Shown in pieces: positions 33,641-42,814 of a stretch of DNA of 64,000 bases. How positions within the stretch are numbered: position 1 is the first letter of the stretch; every line of letters starts with the position of its first letter. The DNA is from an uncultured Pseudomonadota bacterium (GTDB lineage Bacteria > Myxococcota_A > Bradymonadia > Bradymonadales > GCA-2716585). The notes beneath the pieces are model-generated. The model was not told where the DNA came from. It saw only the letters and a program-made list of their open reading frames with translations, and made no database searches. The DNA lies in the NCBI GenBank assembly GCA_937123825.1, contig CAKZKQ010000352.1, positions 53,544 to 117,543 on the forward strand, written 5' to 3'. The position numbers and the translations under genes are program-made.

Positions 33641-34405
33641 GCCATCCCTGCGCAGCAAAGGCGCCGCCTTTTGAGGCACCTCTTCAAGCAAAAGGTGCCC
33701 GCCCCCTTCCAACAAATGACGCGTGGCCCACGGCCAGACCTCTGACCAGATGTCGACCGACTGATGGACAGCGGCAAAAGTCTTGCTCCCGTGCAGGAGC
33801 GTGATCGGCGCGCGTGTGATGCCTGCATGCGTGTGCGCGTCGCCCATCTGATCCATCAGACGAAGATAGCCCAACGTCGTGGTTGAACGGGTTTGGTCAA
33901 AACTGGCCGACAGATCGCTGTCGTCGGTGCGGTTGTCTTTGAGGCTTTGGTTGGTGATCCACTTGCCGATCGGGTTCTCAAAGGCCGTCCAATAGAAAAA
34001 CCGCCCCAGAACCGGCGTCAGGAAGATCCCAAAGTACCAGGGCATGAAGGCAAAAGGCTCGACCATTACCATGTGCGCCAGCCGATCGCCCAGCAGCGGT
34101 GCCAGCTTCAAGCACACCACCGCGCCGCTGCATGTCCCCACCAGCGTCAACGGCGAGCCGGGCTCGGTCGCTTCGGTGATCGCATCGGCCAGGATCTGCG
34201 CGATGACGTCCATGGACCATGATGGGGGATCGGGCGACTGGCCATAGCCAGGCATGTCGACTGCCAGGAGCGCGTCGTTGGGACCCAGGTGCGGGGCGAT
34301 CTGTGCAAAAGTGGTGTGATCGCCCGACCAGCCGTGCAGGCCGATCATGGTCACCGGGGCGTCTGGATCACCATAGCGGTGCATGTAGACGTTGGATGTG
34401 TTCAT
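33563..34405 (-). CDS. alpha/beta-hydrolase with Cys in the nucleophile elbow
   Basis: 280 residues from ATG 34405, which overlaps the phytoene synthase stop (ATGA). The long frame to 34735 lies inside that gene and is rejected. Fold marks: HGWSGDH oxyanion loop (24-30), DMPGYGQSPDP (50-60), elbow VGTCSGAV (89-96) and a C-terminal GGGHLLLEEVP holding the likely catalytic His. The elbow reads G-T-C92-S-G, so the nucleophile position is Cys rather than Ser, seen in dienelactone-hydrolase-type members. The residues beyond the His are an unusual Arg/Asp-rich tail that overlaps the convergent sigma gene by 78 bases. In this operon it may act on a carotenoid ester or glycoside; this is inferred from position only. 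Confidence 0.8.
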   Translation of the reverse strand: MNTSNVYMHRYGDPDAPVTMIGLHGWSGDHTTFAQIAPHLGPNDALLAVDMPGYGQSPDPPSWSMDVIAQILADAITEATEPGSPLTLVGTCSGAVVCLKLAPLLGDRLAHMVMVEPFAFMPWYFGIFLTPVLGRFFYWTAFENPIGKWITNQSLKDNRTDDSDLSASFDQTRSTTTLGYLRLMDQMGDAHTHAGITRAPITLLHGSKTFAAVHQSVDIWSEVWPWATRHLLEGGGHLLLEEVPQKAAPLLRRDGSGGDQDVVDTLAQRLTDPVQTGLDG

Positions 34406-35373
34406 GAGGCAGCGGCAGAAAACCGGTGGACTCCAGGCAAGCCTTGGAGGTGGTGGTGGAGCATGGGGTCGTGTTGAGGGCGCAACGAAAGCGGCGCACG
34501 CGCGGCAAACGCCACCGCCGAGGTCAGCCAGCGGGCCTTGGAGCGCCGCCCAACCACAGTGCGTCCCCGGGTAAAGTCGCAGTTGCGCTCGGAGCGCAGC
34601 TTCCAACCGATCGCCCGGTACATTCTGCCAGCGGCCGCGATCGCCGCCCGCGGTCTTGAGGGAATGAAGCGCATGCCCTGCTCGCCGCTGAGGTAATACC
34701 GATCGGCCAACGCCAAGAGATCGCTGATCACCCAACCCACCGCATAAGAGGGCGCCGTGCCCGCCAGAATCTCTTCATGGCTGGTGTTGAGGTCGTTGAG
34801 GCGAGTGGCAGGCAGGTAGACACGTCCCCGTCCGGCGTCTTCCAGGACGTCTCGGCAGATGTTGGTCAACTGCATGCCGACGCCCAGATCGATGGCGTGG
34901 GCCAGCGCGTCGGGGTCGGTCACACCAATGACGCCGCACATCATGATCCCCACAGTGCCCGCGACGCGGTAGCAGTAGCGCAGCAGTTCTCGGTCGTTGG
35001 GGATGAGGACCGTGCCCAGGTCAGACTCGACCCCGGCGATCAGCTCGGTGGCGGCCGTCAACGGGATGTGGCGCAGGCGACAGACCTCCAGAAAACCGCC
35101 GATCAGCGGTCGCGCGGGGCGTCTGCCCAGGAGTTCGTCTTCAAGGAGGGCCAGGCCAGCCCGCGCGCTGTCGTGATCGGGTGCCTCGTCGACGGTGTCG
35201 TCCACCAGTCGGCAAAAGGCATAGACCACGGCCGCTTCATCGCGCTGGGATGAAGGCAACAGGACCGAAGCCAGGCGGAACGTCCGGGCGTGGTGCGCCA
35301 GGACCTCTCGACTGGTGGCGACGACATCGACGTCATCGCCAGTGAAAGGCATCTCGTTTGGATGGGTGTCCAT
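34402..35373 (-). CDS. crtB: phytoene synthase
   Basis: 323 residues. Trans-isoprenyl diphosphate synthase (squalene/phytoene) signatures: first Asp-rich motif DDTVDE (58-63) after YAFCRLV, and second motif NICRDVLED (171-179), followed by RGRVYLPATRLND. The C-terminal region includes GMRFIPSRPRAAIAAAGRMY and SKARWLTSAVAFAARAP. It condenses two geranylgeranyl diphosphates to phytoene at the membrane surface with Mg2+. It is transcribed with GGPP synthase (35424-36479), which supplies its substrate, and overlaps the hydrolase downstream by four bases. Confidence 0.93.
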   Translation of the reverse strand: MDTHPNEMPFTGDDVDVVATSREVLAHHARTFRLASVLLPSSQRDEAAVVYAFCRLVDDTVDEAPDHDSARAGLALLEDELLGRRPARPLIGGFLEVCRLRHIPLTAATELIAGVESDLGTVLIPNDRELLRYCYRVAGTVGIMMCGVIGVTDPDALAHAIDLGVGMQLTNICRDVLEDAGRGRVYLPATRLNDLNTSHEEILAGTAPSYAVGWVISDLLALADRYYLSGEQGMRFIPSRPRAAIAAAGRMYRAIGWKLRSERNCDFTRGRTVVGRRSKARWLTSAVAFAARAPLSLRPQHDPMLHHHLQGLPGVHRFSAAAS

Positions 35374-35423
35374 GGGGTCTCCGGGACAAAGGCGAGCGAT
35401 CGAGTCTGGGGTGTGCGGTGCGG

Positions 35424-36479
35424 TCAGCCGTTGACGACGGCGGGGAGGATGGGCTGCTCGGCAGCCATACGCATGGGTTCAAAGAGATCCCGGGCGACTT
35501 TGAGCACAAAGGTGCGCAGGCCGGGCACCTCGTGCAAGACGGCGCTGCGGTTGAGTTCTTCAAAGAGCCGCTGCGCGCGGTTGGCCACCTCTTCAAGGGC
35601 ACCCTGGAGGGCAAAAAGGTGGGCAATGGTCGAAACCTGTTCATCGGTGGTCTGGTCGCGCGGGGTGTGCAGCACTTCGAGCAAGCGGCGCTCATCTTCG
35701 GGGTGCAGCTCCAGATGGGTGGCGACCAGCGCGCTGAGCTTGCCTTCGCGGATGTCGTTGCCCCGCTTGGCGCGGCCTTTGTCACCGTAGAGATCAAGCA
35801 CGTCGTCCTGAATCTGGAAGAGGAGCCCCAGCGGCGCCACGGTTTCGCCCAGTTGGCGGGCCTGATGGGGGGTAAAGCCTGCCACCAGCGCCGCGCCCTC
35901 GACCGGAAGGCTGAAGAAGGCGCCCGTTTTGCCCTCAGCCGCACGGGTGTACTCGTCCCAGGAGACCCCTTTGCGGCGGTTTTGCAGGGATTGTTCAAAT
36001 GACTGACCGCAGGCCGTAAAGCAGGACAGGCGGTTCATGGTCCGGCTGATGCGCCAGCGGATCGTTTCACTGGTTCGGGTGTGCTCCAGCGCCAGCGACG
36101 GCAGCATCAGCAGCAGATCCCCGGCGTTGATGGCCTGCTCAAAGCCATGGGCAACCCAGGTGGCAGGCTTTCCACGGCGGACGCGATCGCCGTCTTGAAG
36201 ATCATCGTGGATCAACGTGGCGTTGTGGAGCATCTCGCAGGCTGCGGCCAGCCCAATGCCGTCGTCCATGGGGACACCCAGTGCGGCCACGGCGGCCAGC
36301 GCCAGCCTGGCCCGGATGCGTTTGCCCCCGGTGCGCAGGTGCTCAAGCACGATTTCACCCAGCGGACCATCGGAGGCGCTACGGACCACCTGCTCCATGC
36401 ATCGTTCGACCTCTTGCACCGAGCGCTCCATCTGCCTGGGCTCGGGGCGTTGGGTGATGTTGAGGACATTGGCTGTCAT
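35424..36479 (-). CDS. crtE: geranylgeranyl diphosphate synthase (polyprenyl synthetase)
   Basis: 351 residues from ATG 36479; AGGAGAG precedes it, and the ATG overlaps the lycopene cyclase stop. Motifs: GGKRIRARL (51-59), first Asp-rich motif DDLQD (92-96), KTGA (184-187), second motif FQIQDDVLDLYGD (221-233) and the following KRGNDIREGK. These define the family that adds isopentenyl units to allylic diphosphates. The carotenoid setting and the size of the protein favour the C20 product, though chain length cannot be proven from the residues before the first motif (EMLHNATLIH). Cytoplasmic. It is 50 bases upstream of crtB. Confidence 0.9.
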   Translation of the reverse strand: MTANVLNITQRPEPRQMERSVQEVERCMEQVVRSASDGPLGEIVLEHLRTGGKRIRARLALAAVAALGVPMDDGIGLAAACEMLHNATLIHDDLQDGDRVRRGKPATWVAHGFEQAINAGDLLLMLPSLALEHTRTSETIRWRISRTMNRLSCFTACGQSFEQSLQNRRKGVSWDEYTRAAEGKTGAFFSLPVEGAALVAGFTPHQARQLGETVAPLGLLFQIQDDVLDLYGDKGRAKRGNDIREGKLSALVATHLELHPEDERRLLEVLHTPRDQTTDEQVSTIAHLFALQGALEEVANRAQRLFEELNRSAVLHEVPGLRTFVLKVARDLFEPMRMAAEQPILPAVVNG

Positions 36480-37798
36480 CTGAAGCTCTCCTGAACCGTG
36501 GGAGTGGAGCGGGTTGATCGAGAAAACCCTACCCCCTCTTGTCTGCTGAGCGGCGAGCGCAGGCCCAGAAGGCCATGAAGCACTCGCCCCGGTTGTCGGT
36601 ACGATGAACGACGCAGCTCGGCTCTGATCTTTGGGCTGCAGCGCGTGTAGATGGTCCACATGGTGCTGGCCAACTGCCCAGGATCGAGTTCTCGCGTCAG
36701 ATAGCGCCTCCAGCGGGCCGGAGGCAGCGAGAAGAAGGCTGCGTAGAAGTCTCTAAGCTCGGGCGCGTCAAAACCGAGCAGTGTGTCGGCGCCCATGCTG
36801 TAGAAAGAGTGCGTGCGGACATCGTCCTGGGACCAGATGGTCTGCCAGGCCAGCGCACACAGCCCTGCGGGAGCGGTGTGATCGATGTTTCTGGCCAGGA
36901 CATCGGCCACGACCCTGGCGCGGGCGGCGATGTGGGAGACCATGTACCCGGTCGCGGGGTGGATCATGCTGGCGGCGGCCCCAAAACCGACGCTGCGCTG
37001 ACCCAGGACCGGCATGGGGGTGTCCATGGGGATGTGACACCGCTCGATGTCGTCCACATCGCCAATTTCGATGCCCATGTGCTCCAGGCGACGGTGAAGG
37101 CGCGCCTTGAGCACGTCAAAAGAAATCGCCGGGCGGCCCACCAGCGCGGTCTCCTCCAGGAAAACGCGGCCATCGGGCATTGGCATGGCGTAAAGGAAGG
37201 TCGGCCAGCCCTGATCCATGCCAGGGATCGGCCGCCAATCCATCCAAACCATCGTCTGGGGGTCAAACTCGGGGCCAGAGCGCACCGTGGTCAGGACACC
37301 GTAGGCGGTCTGAAAGGACGTCGGGCCGGTGTCGCTGTGGCGCTTGATGAAGGGGCTCTTGTGGCCGGTGGCGTCGATGAAGACCGACGTGCGCAGCGAC
37401 GTACCGTCGCCCAACACCACTGTAGAGCCGTGCCTGTCGTGCTCGACTTGACAGACCCGTTCGTTGTAGAACCTCACGCCAGCAGCGCTGCATTGGTCCT
37501 TGAGGTGAGCGGCCAACGCATCGTTGTCGATCACGCCATAGGCGCGATCAAAGCTGTACTGACGCGCTTCATCAAGCCAGACCCCGGCCTTGGACCAGAG
37601 CGCAGCGAAGGTGTGGTCCAGACCCAGCGGCGCGAATTCATCCAACCACGCGCCATACTGGTTGACCCAGCGCTGCCCCATGGTGGGGGACACAAGCGCG
37701 ACGCGCAGCCCTCGCAGGGCGCAGGCGGCAGCGATGAACATCCCAGCCGGTCCGCAACCAGCTACGGTGATGTGCATCATGTCCTGTGCGCGTTGCAT
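36476..37798 (-). CDS. lycopene cyclase, CrtL type
   Basis: 440 residues from ATG 37798, preceded by AAAAGGAG about 10 bases up; ATGs at 37780 and 37777 are alternatives. FAD-binding start MHITVAGCGPAGMF (GxGxxG at 14-19). The plant/cyanobacterial CrtL pattern is visible: NQYGAWLDEF (47-56), YGVIDNDAL, FLEETALVGRP and GFGAAASMIHPATGYMV. This flavoprotein folds the end of lycopene or a related linear carotene into a beta or epsilon ring. The C-terminal about 110 residues (ALAWQTIWSQDDVRTHSFY onward) are typical of the family. It heads the minus-strand arm and is divergent from crtC. One ring at most is expected because the other end is handled by CrtC and CrtD. Confidence 0.88.
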   Translation of the reverse strand: MQRAQDMMHITVAGCGPAGMFIAAACALRGLRVALVSPTMGQRWVNQYGAWLDEFAPLGLDHTFAALWSKAGVWLDEARQYSFDRAYGVIDNDALAAHLKDQCSAAGVRFYNERVCQVEHDRHGSTVVLGDGTSLRTSVFIDATGHKSPFIKRHSDTGPTSFQTAYGVLTTVRSGPEFDPQTMVWMDWRPIPGMDQGWPTFLYAMPMPDGRVFLEETALVGRPAISFDVLKARLHRRLEHMGIEIGDVDDIERCHIPMDTPMPVLGQRSVGFGAAASMIHPATGYMVSHIAARARVVADVLARNIDHTAPAGLCALAWQTIWSQDDVRTHSFYSMGADTLLGFDAPELRDFYAAFFSLPPARWRRYLTRELDPGQLASTMWTIYTRCSPKIRAELRRSSYRQPGRVLHGLLGLRSPLSRQEGVGFSRSTRSTPTVQESFR

Positions 37799-37901
37799 CC
37801 CTTTTGACTCCTTTTGTCTGGGGTGGGGCGTGACCTTCTTTTTTAAGTCGGGTTGCCCCACAACACGACTGATGCGCAGGGCCGCTCCAGAGGTGCGCTG
37901 G

Positions 37902-39029
37902 ATGATCCAACTCGATGACGCCACACAACCCCTTCTTCACGATCTCATCAAAGCACCCGGCGGTTTCGCCTGGTGGTACCTTGAGGTCTTGGATGATGCC
38001 CGAAGCGGCCTGGTGATGATCTGGTCCTTCGGACTGCCTTTTTTACCAGGTTACATGTCATTGACCCGTTCTGGAAGGCAAGAACTCCCAGAAGATCGTC
38101 CCAGTCTCAATGTGGCCGTCTACGAAGAGGGTCGCCTTATCTATTATGTGCTCCATGAATTTGAGCCGGACGACGTGACCTGGGACGGCGCGGGACACTG
38201 GCGCTTTGGTCAGACCGAGATCACCCAACGCGATGAGGACGGCACCCGCTACGTGGACGTGGATCTGGATTGCCCGGTGCACGCCATGGGAGCGCCGCTT
38301 CGGGGGCGCGTGCGGGTGGCGGGGCCGATCCCCAAGATCAACGGCGAGCCGGTGGAGATGGGCCAACAGCAGCATTTGTGGACCCCGGCGGCGGTGCCGG
38401 CCTTTGCCACGGCGCTGCTGGATTTGTCTGGGACCCGGCGCTTTAGCGTCGCAGGACACGCCTACCACGACCGCAACGGCAGCCCGCACGCGCTCGACGC
38501 GCTGGGAATCGGCACGTGGGTCTGGGGACACGCCAGCGTTCACGGCCAGGAGCGCATTTTCTACATCTTATGGCCTGGAGACGCCGAATTGGGCGTGGGT
38601 CAATGCGTTGGCTTTGAGGTCGACGCGCAAGGAAATATCGAGGCGCGCAAAGATCTGCGCGTCCGAATGGTGCGCTACCGTCGTACCTTCTACGGAATGC
38701 CGACGTGGGACGCGGTGGAGCTGATCACCCCCGACGGGGAGTTGTGGTTCAGAGCGGCGCTGCGCGACCCCGTGGACGACGGCCCGTTCTACCTGCGCTA
38801 CATCTGCGATGTGGCGGCCCAACAAGGGCAGGACCGGACCACGTGCGTGGGCAGCCTGGAGGTCATCGTGCCTTCGAGGATCGATCTGGCGGTCCACAGG
38901 CCGCTGGTGCGCATGCGCGTGGCGACCGACACACGAAAAAATTCGTTCTGGTTGCCGCTCTTTCAGGGGCGGCTCGACGATCGCTTTGCTCGGATGTGGG
39001 GACACATTCGGGCTGCCGGAGGGCAATAA
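37902..39029 (+). CDS. crtC: carotenoid 1,2-hydratase (CrtC, hydroxyneurosporene synthase family)
   Basis: 375 residues from ATG 37902, with GAGGTG upstream; an ATG at 37872 lacks a ribosome site. The opening GGFAWWYLEVLDDARSGLVM is the signature of CrtC proteins, followed by VAVYEEGRLIYYVLHEF, DLDCPVHAMGAPLRG, HLWTPAAVPAFATALLDL and GTWVWGHASVHGQERIFYIL. The enzyme adds water across the terminal 1,2 double bond of a linear psi end, giving a tertiary hydroxyl. No signal peptide; membrane-associated by activity. The gene runs into the glycosyltransferase start three bases after its stop. Confidence 0.9.
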   Translation: MIQLDDATQPLLHDLIKAPGGFAWWYLEVLDDARSGLVMIWSFGLPFLPGYMSLTRSGRQELPEDRPSLNVAVYEEGRLIYYVLHEFEPDDVTWDGAGHWRFGQTEITQRDEDGTRYVDVDLDCPVHAMGAPLRGRVRVAGPIPKINGEPVEMGQQQHLWTPAAVPAFATALLDLSGTRRFSVAGHAYHDRNGSPHALDALGIGTWVWGHASVHGQERIFYILWPGDAELGVGQCVGFEVDAQGNIEARKDLRVRMVRYRRTFYGMPTWDAVELITPDGELWFRAALRDPVDDGPFYLRYICDVAAQQGQDRTTCVGSLEVIVPSRIDLAVHRPLVRMRVATDTRKNSFWLPLFQGRLDDRFARMWGHIRAAGGQ

Positions 39030-39032
39030 ACG

Positions 39033-40190
39033 GTGGACGCTTTGACGGTGATGAACGCGCTGGCCTGGGGCAGCGCAGGGCTTGCGGCGGTGGCGCTGGG
39101 CATCTCGACCTTCAACCTGGCCGCGTGGCCAAGGGGTGGGCGCCAGGGGCGCTTCGAGGGCAAGATCTCGGTGCTGATCCCGGCCCGCAATGAAGAAAAG
39201 ACCATTGAGCGCTGTGTGCAGGCCATCATGGCCAACGAGCACGAGGTCCACGAGGTCATTGTCTGCGATGACCACTCGACCGACGCCACAGGACAGATTC
39301 TTGAACGCCTCAAAGCCCAGCACCCCAAGTTGAAGGTCATCGGCAGCCGCCCCCTGCCCGCCGGGTGGGTCGGCAAGCCCAACGCGTGCGCCCAACTGGC
39401 GGCGGCGGCATCGGGCGAGCGGATGATTTATGTCGATGCGGACACGGTGCTTCAGCCGACGGGCGTTTCAAGGTTGATGGCCCTCTTTGACAGCCCTGGG
39501 GCCGATCTGGTCACCGTCGTCCCCCGGCAGGACACCGGCAGCTTTGTCGAACACCTGATCCTGCCCCTGCTCCACGTCACCTACACCAACTGGCTGCCTC
39601 TGCCACTGATCTGGCGCGCCAAAGACCCCCGCTTTCTGGCTGCCAACGGTCAGGTTCTGGCGGTGCGCCGCTCGACCTACGACGCCATCGGCGGCTTTGA
39701 GGCCGTCGCCCGCGAGTTGGTCGACGACATGGCGTTTTGCCGACTGGCCAAGACCCAGGGACACACGGTCGTCTTCGCCGACGGCTTTCACATTGCCCGC
39801 TGCCGCATGTATGGCTCGGCGCGCGAGGTCTGGGAAGGGTTCTCCAAAAACATCTATGAAGGCATCGGCGGGGGACTGCCCGGGCTGCTGGGGGTGTTGC
39901 TGATCTACCTGATGGCCTACGTGGCGCCCTACGCGCTGCTGGTGGCCGCGCTGGTCGCGCCGTCGATGGCTGCGCTGCTGGTCCCGGCCGCCGTGGGCGT
40001 GGGCCTCAATTTGTTGATGCGGCTGACGCTGGTCGCCCGTCACAAACACGGTCTGCTCAGCGCCCTGCTGCACCCGGTGGGCGTGGTGGGTTTGCTCTCG
40101 ATCGCCATCAATTCCTTTGTCTGGTCTCGCCAGGGAAGGCTTCGCTGGAGGGGTCGCACCTATGCCGCCCGCGCAACTCGCCTCCAGTGA
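39033..40190 (+). CDS. GT2 glycosyltransferase, carotenoid-cluster
   Basis: 385 residues from GTG 39033 with GGAGGG upstream. An N-terminal membrane helix (about 7-30) is followed by a GT-A domain: SVLIPARNEEKTIERCV, VCDDHSTD, MIYVDADT, LAANGQVLAVRRSTYDAIGG and ELVDDMAFCRLAKTQGH. Three to four C-terminal helices (about 285-360) anchor it. The QxxRW signature is absent; instead GFSKNIYEG lies in that place. The pattern resembles CrtQ-type and HpnB-like transferases that put sugars on carotenoid or hopanoid lipids. Placed between crtC and crtD, it probably glycosylates the 1-hydroxyl. The sugar cannot be predicted. Confidence 0.85.
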   Translation: MDALTVMNALAWGSAGLAAVALGISTFNLAAWPRGGRQGRFEGKISVLIPARNEEKTIERCVQAIMANEHEVHEVIVCDDHSTDATGQILERLKAQHPKLKVIGSRPLPAGWVGKPNACAQLAAAASGERMIYVDADTVLQPTGVSRLMALFDSPGADLVTVVPRQDTGSFVEHLILPLLHVTYTNWLPLPLIWRAKDPRFLAANGQVLAVRRSTYDAIGGFEAVARELVDDMAFCRLAKTQGHTVVFADGFHIARCRMYGSAREVWEGFSKNIYEGIGGGLPGLLGVLLIYLMAYVAPYALLVAALVAPSMAALLVPAAVGVGLNLLMRLTLVARHKHGLLSALLHPVGVVGLLSIAINSFVWSRQGRLRWRGRTYAARATRLQ

Positions 40191-40281
40191 CGGCATCTGA
40201 CCTGATGGACGTGCTCGGAGCACGTTGTCTAAATGTCGGGGTGTCACACACAAACCCGGCATCAACCATGGAGGACTCGGC

Positions 40282-41844
40282 ATGGTGACCTGGGGTCGGA
40301 CAAAATCCCAAGACGTTGTGATCATTGGGGCAGGGATCGGAGGGCTTTCGGCGGCGCTGACGCTGGCGGCCCGAGGTTTGTCGGTGACCGTGCTGGAGCT
40401 GGCCCACCAGCCCGGCGGAAAAATGGGGCAGATGCGCCATGAAGGGGTCAGCTTTGACACCGGCCCCAGCTTGCTGACCATGCCCGAGGTCTTTAAGGCG
40501 CTGCTGGCCAACGCTGGCCACCGCTTTGAGGACCACATTGAGTTGGTCCGCCCCGATCCGGCCTTCCGCTACGTCTACCCCGATGGGGTCACCATCGACA
40601 TCCACCACGAGCTGACACACACGCTTGAGTCTGTGCGCAGCGCGCTGGGCTCAGGTCCCGCGCGCGAGCTTGAGAAGTTTCTGCGTTACGCCGGCAAGAT
40701 CTGGAACACTGCGGCGCCGCGCTTTGTGTATGGCGAGCTGCCCAGCGTGGGCTCGGTGGCGGCGATGGGGCCCAAGGCGTGGTTGTCGATGCGGCACATC
40801 GACGCCATGTCTTCTATGCGCGACGCGATCAACAAACGCGTCCGCTCCCCTCACCTGCGCGATCTCCTGGCCCGCTACGCCACCTACAATGGCTCCGACG
40901 TGCGCCGCGCGCCCGCCACGCTCAACTGCATCGCGCACGTGGAGTTGGTCAACGGCGGCTTTGGCGTCAAGGGCGGCATGCACCGTCTGGCCGAGGTGAT
41001 CCGGGACCTGTGCCAGGTCGAGGGCGTGCGTTTTCAGTGGGGCGCGGCCGCCAGCGCCATCAAGATTGAGCACGGGGCCGTCAAAGGCGTCGAGACCACC
41101 GACGGGCGCTTCTTTCCGGCCCGCTGCGTGCTCTCCAACGCCGACGCGCGCCACCTGCTGACCTCGCTGCTGCCCGCCGAGCACCGCCCCAAGCGGTCGC
41201 CCGACGAACCTTCGATGTCCGGTTGGAACGCCATCATCAAGGCCAGCGGCAAACGCCACGCGGCGCACACCGTGCTCTTCCCCAAGATCTATGAGCAGGA
41301 GTTTGCGGACATTTTTGACCGCCGCCGTGCCCCGGTCGAACCCACCGTCTACACCTGCGACCAGTCGCTGGCCCACCGGCGCACCGGCTGGGATGACGGC
41401 TCGGTCCCGCTCTTTGTCATGCTCAACGCCCCCGCGCTGCGGCAAGACAACGATCCCCAACGTCACTGGGACGACGCCAAGGCAGGTGTCGTCAAACGCC
41501 TGATTGAAGCCGGGCTGATCCAACCCAAAGATCCCGTCGTATGGGAGAGGACCCCCTGGGGTCTGGCGCAGCGCTTCCCAGGATCCCTGGGGGGCATCTA
41601 CGGGGCGGCCTCCAACTCGCCGTGGGCCGCCTTCAAACGACCGCCCAACCGCTGGAAGTCCGTCCGAGGGCTCTATCTGGCGTCGGGCAGCGCACACCCC
41701 GGCGGCGGGGTTCCCCTGTGCGCACTCTCGGGCGTGGCCGCCGCGCGCGCCATGGCACAGGACATGGACCTCCCAGAGCGCAGTGCGCAAACGCTCGCCG
41801 TTCCCCTGGGGCGTAAGAGCGTTGCCTGGTCCATGATGTTCTGA
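40282..41844 (+). CDS. crtD: carotenoid 3,4-desaturase, CrtD type (phytoene-desaturase family)
   Basis: 520 residues from ATG 40282 with GGAGGAC upstream. FAD-binding motif VVIIGAGIGGLSAALTLAAR (12-31), then GGKMGQMRHEGVSFDTGPSL. The middle stretch ATYNGSDVRRAPATLN, then IAHVELVNGGFGVKGGMHRL, is closer to CrtD 1-hydroxycarotenoid desaturases than to CrtI. The C-terminal LYLASGSAHPGGGVPLC is the family's flavin-binding end. It desaturates carbon 3-4 of 1-hydroxy ends, extending conjugation. It follows crtC and the glycosyltransferase. As there is no other CrtI-like gene in the window, this protein could also make the earlier desaturations; the separation of roles is inferred from sequence only. 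Confidence 0.85.
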   Translation: MVTWGRTKSQDVVIIGAGIGGLSAALTLAARGLSVTVLELAHQPGGKMGQMRHEGVSFDTGPSLLTMPEVFKALLANAGHRFEDHIELVRPDPAFRYVYPDGVTIDIHHELTHTLESVRSALGSGPARELEKFLRYAGKIWNTAAPRFVYGELPSVGSVAAMGPKAWLSMRHIDAMSSMRDAINKRVRSPHLRDLLARYATYNGSDVRRAPATLNCIAHVELVNGGFGVKGGMHRLAEVIRDLCQVEGVRFQWGAAASAIKIEHGAVKGVETTDGRFFPARCVLSNADARHLLTSLLPAEHRPKRSPDEPSMSGWNAIIKASGKRHAAHTVLFPKIYEQEFADIFDRRRAPVEPTVYTCDQSLAHRRTGWDDGSVPLFVMLNAPALRQDNDPQRHWDDAKAGVVKRLIEAGLIQPKDPVVWERTPWGLAQRFPGSLGGIYGAASNSPWAAFKRPPNRWKSVRGLYLASGSAHPGGGVPLCALSGVAAARAMAQDMDLPERSAQTLAVPLGRKSVAWSMMF

Positions 41845-41932
41845 TACCCACAATGCGCCCAGCGCCAGATCGCCTCTGCGCCGCCACGACGCAGACTTTG
41901 GACTCGATGGTTAGAAGCAACAATGAGGGAAC

Positions 41933-42730
41933 ATGAGAGCTTGGTTTAAGGCTCTTCGCAGCCAAGGGATCGTCACCGCCTGGATGGTCGTGACGATGAT
42001 GTCGGCCATGCCGGCTTACGCCTCCCCGGCCGACACGTGCAATCTGGGAAGAGGAGAAGAAGCGATGGATTTCTCTGGTCGTTGGGTGATGGTCCAGAAG
42101 ACCGTGACGGTCGCCGATGTCCCTGTTGTGGGTGAGATACGCTCGACGACCCGCGCCGTGGTGCTCTACACGCTCGATCATCAGGGCGACAAGCTGCGCG
42201 GCGCCGGCGAACTGTGTGAACTCGACATCGACAGCGGCAGCACCATGATCCGCACGGTGCTGCCCGACGCCTTCAAGCGCTCGCTGGCCACCCCCAAGCT
42301 CGACGCCGTGCTCAAACAAGAGGGCCCGCAGCTTCGTTTGCGCCAGGGTCGCACGTGGTCGGTCGTCGGCGCCAAGCTCGAAGACCCCTCGCGGGAGGCG
42401 CTGCCGACCTCGGCCTCCGATGCCCGCGTCTACGATCAGGACAAAGACGGCAAACCGGGTGTCACCGTGCGCGTGGAGGGCATTGTCAGCGGCGAGATCT
42501 ACGTGGTGCAGCGAAGCTGGAGCGAATTGGAGGCGGTCATGCGTGAGGATGACCTCTTTAAGGGCTATGTGCGCTTCAATCAGGAGCAGGTGATCCTCGA
42601 CGCCACCAAAAAGATGCTCAAGAAGCCCCCGAACTCACGCCCCGACCTCAACCGCAGCGTCTTCCAGCTCAAGCGCGTTGACTCTGACGCCACCTGCGCC
42701 TCCGTTCGCCGCATCGCAGCGCGCCTCTGA
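41933..42730 (+). CDS. exported protein, unknown function
   Basis: 265 residues; ATG after GAGGGA. Signal peptide MRAWFKALRSQGIVTAWMVV to an ASPA cleavage region (about 29-32). The mature protein is beta-rich with two cysteines (DTCNLG, GELCELD) and a third near the end (DATCAS). A DQDKDGKPGVTV stretch resembles a calcium-binding loop. The phrase GRWVMVQKTVTVADVPVVG recalls lipocalin-like folds that open with GRW. It sits 88 bases after crtD and may be co-transcribed. No function is proposed. Confidence 0.65.
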   Translation: MRAWFKALRSQGIVTAWMVVTMMSAMPAYASPADTCNLGRGEEAMDFSGRWVMVQKTVTVADVPVVGEIRSTTRAVVLYTLDHQGDKLRGAGELCELDIDSGSTMIRTVLPDAFKRSLATPKLDAVLKQEGPQLRLRQGRTWSVVGAKLEDPSREALPTSASDARVYDQDKDGKPGVTVRVEGIVSGEIYVVQRSWSELEAVMREDDLFKGYVRFNQEQVILDATKKMLKKPPNSRPDLNRSVFQLKRVDSDATCASVRRIAARL

Positions 42731-42814
42731 GCCCTCCAAATCCCCTCAAGAGCCTCAAAGGCGCCACGCAGCGCCTCGGTAGAGATCATTGGGCACCCCA
42801 AGGAACCGATTCCA

